From NCBI GenBank assembly GCA_017437205.1, contig JAFSBP010000212.1, positions 1-6,206 on the forward strand: DNA of 6,206 bases, read 5' to 3'. This DNA is from Lachnospiraceae bacterium. GTDB taxonomy: Bacteria > Bacillota > Clostridia > Lachnospirales > Lachnospiraceae. Below are positions 5,280 through 6,206 of the stretch, piece after piece (positions within the stretch are counted from its first letter, which is position 1; each line of letters begins with the position of its first letter). Made by a program: the position numbers and the translations under genes. A model generated the notes under the pieces. It ran no database searches. It was not told the DNA's origin and saw nothing but the letters and a program-made list of their open reading frames with translations.

Positions 5280-5316
5280 AAAAAACGGGCACCCGACTTA
5301 CACCGAATACCCGCCC
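5280..5316 (-). terminator. Terminator after the SEC-C protein gene
   Basis: On the minus strand CGGG (5313-5310) can pair with CCCG (5289-5286), with an alternative GGGC/GCCC register one base out. Six T residues (5285-5280) follow at once. The stem is short and its loop long, so the fold is not ideal. The position, seven bases after the stop and directly before the next promoter, supports a terminator. Confidence 0.55.
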
Positions 5317-5323
5317 ATCCCCA

Positions 5324-5824
5324 TTATTTACCACAGCACTTCTTATACTTCTTTCCGCTTCCGCAAGGGCAAGGATCATTTCTTCCCACCTTCTTCGGCT
5401 TTACAATGGTCGTAGAAGACTTCTGCTCTTTGTAAAGTTCTTTGCGTCTCTCCTCGGAAAGGAGTGCATTCCACTCAGGAAGCTCGTAGAGCCACTGTGC
5501 TCTCGCACCAACCATGTTGTAGTACAGCTTCTCCTTATCATACACCAGGTTTACAACGGTATCCTCTTCCATGGTCTCGATGGGGTTTGCCTCCACAAGG
5601 CTGTCATTGATTCCGTCAAGAAAACCAACCATCATGCTCAGCTCCACACCGTACTTCTCTGCCAGTTCCTTCACGGTTCCGGTCACCTTCGTGTCAGGGT
5701 CTGCGAGAAGCTGCTTATAAATCTCCATCTCCTGATTGAAATAATTTCCCCAGAAGGCATCTGCCTGCTGCTCATCCATCTCATTGTTATACGCGAACTC
5801 GCGCCATCTCTCTAATAAAGTCAT
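5324..5824 (-). CDS. SEC-C motif protein of unknown role
   Basis: A 166-residue soluble protein. Residues 146-166 end the protein with [20 protein letters not shown], a complete SEC-C zinc motif (CxC-x8-CC: C152, C154, C163, C164) like the C-terminal tail of SecA. The first 135 residues are acidic and mostly helical (for example [20 protein letters not shown] at 15-34) with no catalytic motif that I recognise. It is far too short to be SecA and has no helicase motifs. In SecA the same motif binds SecB and ribosomes, but stand-alone SEC-C proteins have mixed or unknown roles. The ATG at 5824 follows AGAGGA nine bases upstream. It has its own candidate promoter and a terminator, so it seems to be a single-gene unit unrelated to the CODH operon. 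Confidence 0.88.
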   Translation of the reverse strand: MTLLERWREFAYNNEMDEQQADAFWGNYFNQEMEIYKQLLADPDTKVTGTVKELAEKYGVELSMMVGFLDGINDSLVEANPIETMEEDTVVNLVYDKEKLYYNMVGARAQWLYELPEWNALLSEERRKELYKEQKSSTTIVKPKKVGRNDPCPCGSGKKYKKCCGK

Positions 5825-5915
5825 GTCTGTTTTCCTCTGTTTTTCTTAATCTTTTGAATGGCCCGCCCGTTCAAGCTTCCGCGATTGAACCGCCTGACCA
5901 CTTAATCCAGCATTC

Positions 5916-5943
5916 AGTTTACCATGAATTTGAAAAATTGCAA
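5916..5943 (-). promoter_or_regulatory. Candidate promoter of the SEC-C protein gene
   Basis: TTGCAA (5943-5938), a 16-base spacer and TAAACT (5921-5916) match the sigma-70 consensus at four of six positions in each box. A start near 5909 would give an 85-base leader containing GTTCAA (5869-5874) / TTGAAC (5885-5890). The region also overlaps a weak AT-rich hairpin (ACCAT-g-AATTT / AAATT-gca-ATGGT, 5921-5947) directly after the upstream stop codon, which could be a poor terminator for that gene. Confidence 0.4.
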
Positions 5944-5950
5944 TGGTTAT

Positions 5951-6206
5951 TTATTCCAGATTTAGCTTTTTCTTCATAATCATGATGCTTCCCGCGCTAA
6001 ATCCGACCAATTGAATCGCCAAAAATACTCCCGTGAACACATAATACACCGGATCGTATCTAAATTCCACGCTCAGACCACTGGGGTTAATTTCCATAAA
6101 TGCCTCTGCGATCCACGTATTGATCACATTTAGTAAGGCGTTCAGTCCAAAATAAACCACAACTGCCGAAATCACGCGGTGTCGGTTCACCATCTGACCG
6201 ACACAG
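5951..6206 (-). CDS. Membrane protein, C-terminal part (runs off right edge), possibly an ABC permease-type protein
   Basis: The frame is open from the right edge to the stop at 5951. Its first Met (6193) has no ribosome binding site, and the four in-frame codons before it (C-V-G-Q) are also open, so the true start probably lies outside the window. Two hydrophobic membrane segments are visible: about VISAVVVYFGLNALLNVI, and YVFTGVFLAIQLVGFSAGSI near the end. Between them is a polar loop (EINPSGLSVEFRYDP), and the tail is basic (MKKKLNLE). The pattern 'GQ, short gap, N-x-H-R, then an aromatic and Gly-bearing helix' resembles the last helices of ABC-2-like permease proteins in Clostridia. That resemblance is from memory and weak. 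An independent 80-residue two-helix protein starting at 6193 is the alternative. Confidence 0.6.
   Translation of the reverse strand, partial: CVGQMVNRHRVISAVVVYFGLNALLNVINTWIAEAFMEINPSGLSVEFRYDPVYYVFTGVFLAIQLVGFSAGSIMIMKKKLNLE

Noticed and set aside
5119..5379. Minus-strand frame of 86 codons downstream of the SEC-C gene
   Set aside because: It starts inside the SEC-C coding region in another frame, crosses the terminator and the Rpn promoter, and has no family features.

Overview
The window reads as part of the chromosome of an anaerobic, probably acetogenic Clostridia, most likely Lachnospiraceae-like. The clues are an anaerobic nickel carbon monoxide dehydrogenase (CODH) with its maturation genes, consensus-like AGGAGG ribosome binding sites, an Rpn/PD-(D/E)XK protein and a SEC-C protein of types common in that group, and moderate base composition. 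This placement is inference from gene content; no rRNA or other marker is present. Every gene I accept is on the minus strand, so the text below runs right to left, in the direction of transcription.

Right part (6206 to about 5280). A membrane protein enters from outside the window and ends at 5951; it resembles the C-terminal end of a multi-pass permease-type protein. A 166-residue protein with a C-terminal SEC-C zinc motif follows (5824-5324), closed by a hairpin and T-run terminator.

Middle (5280 to 4005). A good sigma-70-type promoter (TTGTCA, 17 bases, TATTAT) drives an Rpn-family PD-(D/E)XK nuclease-like gene (5025-4051). Its predicted leader is about 207 bases long and rich in structure: a dyad at the start site, a two-tier hairpin, and a repeat that could pair over the start codon or with an earlier segment. 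A terminator hairpin lies directly after the gene.

Left part (about 3845 to 1) is the CODH operon. A strong promoter (TTGTCA, 17 bases, TATAAT) with a perfect GC-rich palindrome just upstream precedes four tightly packed genes with strong ribosome binding sites. They are a His/Cys-rich putative nickel-handling protein (3691-3314), a CooT-like nickel protein (3301-3110), the CooC nickel-insertion ATPase (3083-2310) and the CODH catalytic subunit CooS/AcsA (2283-391). After a 205-base palindrome-rich spacer, a second CooC/AcsF-type ATPase begins and runs off the left edge. Inferred logic: the His/Cys protein and CooT gather or buffer nickel, CooC uses ATP to drive nickel into the C-cluster of CooS, and the second ATPase may serve acetyl-CoA synthase in genes beyond the left edge. 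No ACS subunit, CooF ferredoxin or CO-sensing regulator is inside the window.

The parts most worth a second look are the His/Cys-rich protein heading the operon, the structured leader of the Rpn gene, and the palindromic spacer between cooS and the second ATPase gene.
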